A stretch of DNA of 34,895 nucleotides. Origin: CAYSDH01 sp964429805. Lineage in GTDB: Bacteria > Bacteroidota > Bacteroidia > Flavobacteriales_D > JABDKJ01. Position numbers and translations under genes: made by a program. The stretch is from the NCBI GenBank assembly GCA_964429805.1, contig CAYSDH010000033.1, forward strand, positions 1 through 34,895, given 5' to 3'. Shown piece by piece: positions 33,001 to 34,895 of this stretch. A model generated the notes under the pieces. The model searched no databases. It saw nothing but the letters and a program-made list of their open reading frames with translations, and was not told the DNA's origin. The stretch's first letter is position 1; every line of letters begins with the position of its first letter.

Positions 33001-33420
33001 TCTCAGGGCAGTATAGGCATGGAAGTTGATGGGGAGACGGTGATGATACAGCGAAACGAGGTTGAGATCAGCTCTCAGGACATTCCTGGATGGTTAGTAG
33101 CCAGTGATGGCCCGCTGACCGTAGCGCTTGACATTTCGCTGACAGAAGAACTTAAAAACGAAGGGATTGCCAGAGAACTGGTAAACCGAGTACAGAACAT
33201 TAGAAAAGAAAAGAACTTCGAAGTGACTGACCGCATAAAACTGGCCATTAGTGCTGACGCGGAAATCAGAACTGCGATCAATGAGAATAAAAACTATATT
33301 TGCGCGGAAATTCTGGCCGAATCCCTTGATATTGTGGAGAGTATAGCCGGAGAAGAGCCCTTAAGCATTTCACTGCTTGAAGGAGATGAAACCATGATAT
33401 CTGTGGTCCGCTCAAATTGA
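30007..33420 (+). CDS. ileS: Isoleucyl-tRNA synthetase, type 2, with GIHH in place of HIGH
   Basis: 1137 residues from the ATG at 30007 (the frame is open from 29908, but homologues begin at MAEKYSEYKGL). It charges tRNA-Ile. KMSKR is at 681-685. The first signature reads PSANGMPGIHH with GIHH at 57-60: relative to HIGH, the first His and the Gly have changed places. The YSPAAGTGLSTHE segment and the absence of a C-terminal zinc cysteine set are marks of the eukaryote-like type 2 enzyme. The editing domain lies between the two signatures. It heads an ileS-dksA-like-lspA run common in Bacteroidota; the next gene starts 15 bases on. Confidence 0.98.
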   Translation: MAEKYSEYKGLNLPKVAQEVLEKWSTDNTFAQSVDNRNGQKPFVFYEGPPSANGMPGIHHVMARAIKDTFCRYKTLKGYQVERKAGWDTHGLPVELGVEKELGITKEDIGKSISIEEYNKACREAVMRYTDVWNDLTMKMGYWVDMDDPYVTYENKYIETVWWLLSQLESKGLMYKGYTIQPYSPAAGTGLSTHELNQPGCYKNVKDTSAIAFFNVKEESVAQVKEQCSSALWGKLGMIAWTTTPWTLPSNTALCVGPKIDYVIINTYNQYSGIKISLVMAENLVSKYFNAEHEGMMDEAYEVGAKVRPYEIVGKAKGADLVGVKYEQLLAYTQPHENPEEAFRVISGDFVTTEDGTGIVHIAPTFGQDDAMVAKAAGVPPMLVLDEHENLVPLVDLQGRFRPEMGELAGKYVKNEYYAKGEAPDRSIDVEISIKLKEEDKAFLVAKYEHSYPHCWRTDKPVLYYPLDSWFIRTTEVKDRLIALNKTINWKPKATGEGRFGNWLENLNDWNLSRSRFWGIPIPIWRTEDGSEMICIGSVEQLKKEIGRSIEAGLMMEDPLADFEPGNMSKENYTGFDLHKNHVDKVILVSESGKAMKRESDLIDVWFDSGSMPFAQLHYPFENKELVDEGKAFPADFIAEGVDQTRGWFFTLHAIGTMCFDSVAYKNVMSNGLVLDKNGQKMSKRLGNAADPFKTLDEYGPDATRWYMLSNAQPWDNLKFDLDGITEVQRKFFGTLYNTYGFFSLYANIDGFKYEEEGDASQTGRELDRWIISKLHSLIAEVDAAYDDYEPTRAARAIQSFTVDQLSNWYVRLSRRIFWKGEYTAEKKAAYRTLYTCLETIAILSSPIAPFYMDRLYSDLVAVTGRGNSTSVHLTDMPQSKPELIDPELEAKMEIAQKVSSLVLSLRKKEKLKVRQPLQKIMIPLMDESMEGRIEHMKDLIISEVNVKEIEYLDKNSNTLVKNIKADFKALGPRFGKQMKAVAAQIAQCGQEEISQLESQGSIGMEVDGETVMIQRNEVEISSQDIPGWLVASDGPLTVALDISLTEELKNEGIARELVNRVQNIRKEKNFEVTDRIKLAISADAEIRTAINENKNYICAEILAESLDIVESIAGEEPLSISLLEGDETMISVVRSN

Positions 33421-33435
33421 TAAAACCCATGACAC

Positions 33436-33822
33436 ATGGCGAAGAGTAATACAACAAAGAGATTCTCAGAAAGGGATCTCAAGATGTTTGAGAAATTAAT
33501 TACTGCAAAGTTGGTAACAGCTAAAGAAGACTTAGAGCTTCTGCAGGGAACGCTTTCTCACAAAGACAATAATAGTACGGATGACACGTCACCAACATTT
33601 AAAATGATGGAAGACGGTTCTGAGACACTCTCTAGAGAAGAAACAGCGCAGCTAGCTGTACGTCAAGAACGATTCATATCTAACCTTGAGGCGGCTCTTA
33701 TTCGCATCAAGAATAAGACATACGGAGTGTGCAGAGTAACTGGCAAGTTGATTAATAAAGAAAGACTTAAGCTCGTTCCTCATGCCACATTGAGCATCGA
33801 AGCGAAGAATATGCAAGGTTGA
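33436..33822 (+). CDS. DksA/TraR-like protein lacking most zinc-binding cysteines
   Basis: 128 residues with a predicted coiled-coil N-terminal half and the C-terminal TraR/DksA zinc-finger fold, YGVCRVTGKLI then RLKLVPHATLSIEA. Only Cys99 remains; the other three ligand positions are Thr102, Ser120 and Ala123. DksA binds RNA polymerase in the secondary channel with ppGpp. Zinc-less DksA-like proteins exist in other bacteria and this form is, as I recall, common in Bacteroidota in exactly this position between ileS and lspA. Spacing is 15 bases from ileS and 19 to lspA, so the three genes are co-transcribed. Confidence 0.88.
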   Translation: MAKSNTTKRFSERDLKMFEKLITAKLVTAKEDLELLQGTLSHKDNNSTDDTSPTFKMMEDGSETLSREETAQLAVRQERFISNLEAALIRIKNKTYGVCRVTGKLINKERLKLVPHATLSIEAKNMQG

Positions 33823-33841
33823 TTCGTTTAAGACAACCTGA

Positions 33842-34504
33842 GTGAAAAAAGCAATCTTCACCGTACTGGCGATTTTACTCGCTGATCAATCCCTAAAAAT
33901 TTGGGTCAAAACCTCCATGACCCTGCGCGAGCAGATTCCACTATTTGGAGAATCGGGTAAGGGTTTTCTATATTTTCTTGAAAACCCTGGAATGGCTTTC
34001 GGGATGGAGTTTGGAGGCGAATACGGCAAGATGGCGCTCAGCGTGTTTAGAATCATTGCCGTAGTGGTCATCATCTACTACCTGCGCCACTTAATCAAAC
34101 AGAAAGTACACTCAGGACTTATCATTTGTGGATCTATGGTGCTTGCTGGAGCCATAGGCAATATCATAGACTCAGCCGTTTACGGACTGATATTTACAGC
34201 CAGTGAGGTGGGCGACCCTATACCTGCTCAACTTCTTTCTGGCGGTAAGGGTTATGCTACTTTTTTAATGGGCAATGTGGTAGACATGCTCTACTTCCCG
34301 CTTATTGAAGGGTTTTGGCCAGAGTGGGTTCCTCATTTCGGAGGCAGACCCTTCACCTTTTTCGGACCTGTGTTTAACATCGCTGATGCAGCAATCTCCA
34401 CAGGACTGATTAGCATCTTTGTATTTCAAAAGAGGTTCTTCAAGAAAGAGGAACTTGTTATTCCAGCAACCGTATCGGCCATCCTCTCTGACGAGGAAGA
34501 GTAA
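33842..34504 (+). CDS. lspA: Signal peptidase II (prolipoprotein signal peptidase)
   Basis: 220 residues, longer than the usual 160-170. Four hydrophobic segments, an ENPGMAFG motif (47-54), GNIID (106-110), and the catalytic aspartates Asp148 (GNVVDML) and Asp182 (FNIADA) are present. The extra length is an insertion of about 25 residues between GNIID and Asp148 and a C-terminal tail; both look like the Bacteroidota form. It cleaves the signal of lipoproteins such as the DUF4249-like protein in this window. The start is GTG. The last base of the stop abuts the stop of the convergent kynureninase fragment. Confidence 0.96.
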   Translation: MKKAIFTVLAILLADQSLKIWVKTSMTLREQIPLFGESGKGFLYFLENPGMAFGMEFGGEYGKMALSVFRIIAVVVIIYYLRHLIKQKVHSGLIICGSMVLAGAIGNIIDSAVYGLIFTASEVGDPIPAQLLSGGKGYATFLMGNVVDMLYFPLIEGFWPEWVPHFGGRPFTFFGPVFNIADAAISTGLISIFVFQKRFFKKEELVIPATVSAILSDEEE

Positions 34505-34783
34505 TTAGCTCAGCGCCACTTCCAAGGCCTTACCAAATCGGTATACATCATTAAAAGAATTGTACATCGGGACCGGTGCAATCCTAATTACGTTAGGCTC
34601 TCGCCAATCTGCGATGACTCCTTGAGCGGTGAGTCTATCAAACATCATCTTGCCCTGTCCGTGAACTAGTATGCTCAATTGGCAGCCGCGCTCCTTGCCC
34701 GCAGGCGTGATGATTTCAAAATCTGCATTATCTGACTTTGCCGACACTTCATTAATCACGTACTCACAGTATGCCGTCAGCAC
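34505..34783 (-). pseudogene. kynU: Kynureninase, C-terminal fragment (5' part missing)
   Basis: About 92 codons match the end of kynureninase: LTAYCEYVINEV at the beginning, RGCQLSI, DWREPNVIRIAPVPMYNSF near the end, and a normal stop. The enzyme (about 420 residues, pyridoxal-phosphate dependent) makes anthranilate or 3-hydroxyanthranilate from kynurenine, so some 330 codons should lie further along. Instead an in-frame TGA occurs at about 34795-34797, and no kynureninase-like sequence is seen in the AT-rich 34784-34895 in any minus-strand frame. It is therefore a gene remnant, a frameshift/deletion product, or an assembly artefact at the window edge; the GTG at 34781-34783 is a convenient frame limit, not a real start. 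Confidence 0.75.
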
Positions 34784-34895
34784 TTTAATCTTGATTCAAC
34801 TTTCAATGCACTAAATTTACTTAACCAGGTCAGGAGGATTAATTGACGAAAAAACAGCTAAAATATTAGAATTTCTTTTTTTCAAGCATTTTTTG
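34784..34895. other. AT-rich end of window without coding similarity
   Basis: This stretch is rich in A and T, has stop codons in all minus-strand frames and does not continue the kynureninase. I see nothing else in it. It may be intergenic or a poor-quality contig end. Confidence 0.4.

Noticed and set aside
1..34895. CRISPR array, prophage or integrative element near the tRNA
   Set aside because: No direct-repeat array, integrase or att-like duplication of the tRNA-Ala 3' end was found by reading.

Overview
The window looks like a piece of a Bacteroidota chromosome of moderate GC, probably from an aerobic, free-living, Flavobacteriia- or Saprospiria-like lineage. Several things point there: a TonB receptor / DUF4249 lipoprotein / FecR (DUF4974-type) cluster, a PorE-like TPR–PD40–OmpA protein, the ileS–dksA-like–lspA gene order, a DksA-like protein that has lost most of its zinc cysteines, GIHH-type isoleucyl-tRNA synthetase, and upstream motifs resembling the Bacteroidota TAnnTTTG -7 element. 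GTG or TTG starts are common (at least seven genes) and Shine-Dalgarno sequences are mostly absent. No CRISPR array, insertion sequence, prophage or integrase was found. Both ends are partial: the left edge cuts a TonB receptor, and the right edge holds a kynureninase 3' fragment whose 5' part is missing although 112 bases remain.

Layout. 1-3.8 kb (+): TonB receptor C-terminal part, DUF4249-like lipoprotein, FecR anti-sigma factor and a 52-codon ORF of unknown function, closed by a perfect 12-bp hairpin. 3.8-8.2 kb (-): fbp then mfd. 8.3-14.5 kb (+): class A penicillin-binding protein with a four-cysteine insert, a GT-C-like membrane protein, the two subunits of a 3-oxoacid CoA-transferase, and SufE. 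14.4-18.1 kb (-): PorE-like OmpA protein then an RsmF-type rRNA methyltransferase. 18.2-24.3 kb (-): a von Willebrand factor A protein and RseP protease, then a tight three-gene unit (secreted unknown, CPA1-type antiporter, MnmC2-like FAD oxidoreductase). 24.46 kb (+): tRNA-Ala(GGC), a terminator hairpin, and a fructosamine-kinase-like gene starting right behind it. 25.5-27.7 kb: small secreted or membrane proteins of unknown role and an outer-membrane beta-barrel. 27.7-29.9 kb (-): ECF sigma factor, serine hydrolase, conserved unknown. 30.0-34.5 kb (+): ileS, dksA-like, lspA. 34.5-34.8 kb (-): kynureninase remnant.

Most of the window is housekeeping: DNA repair, gluconeogenesis, peptidoglycan synthesis, ketone-body/branched-chain CoA transfer, translation and lipoprotein maturation, interleaved with cell-envelope genes of unknown function. 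I do not see a complete unknown defence or mobile system. The points most worth following are the swapped catalytic motif of IleRS (GIHH in place of HIGH), the cysteine-rich insert in the PBP with its GT-C neighbour, the hairpin between tRNA-Ala and the kinase, the recurrent TAnnTTYG upstream motif, the small ORF behind fecR, and the kynureninase fragment.
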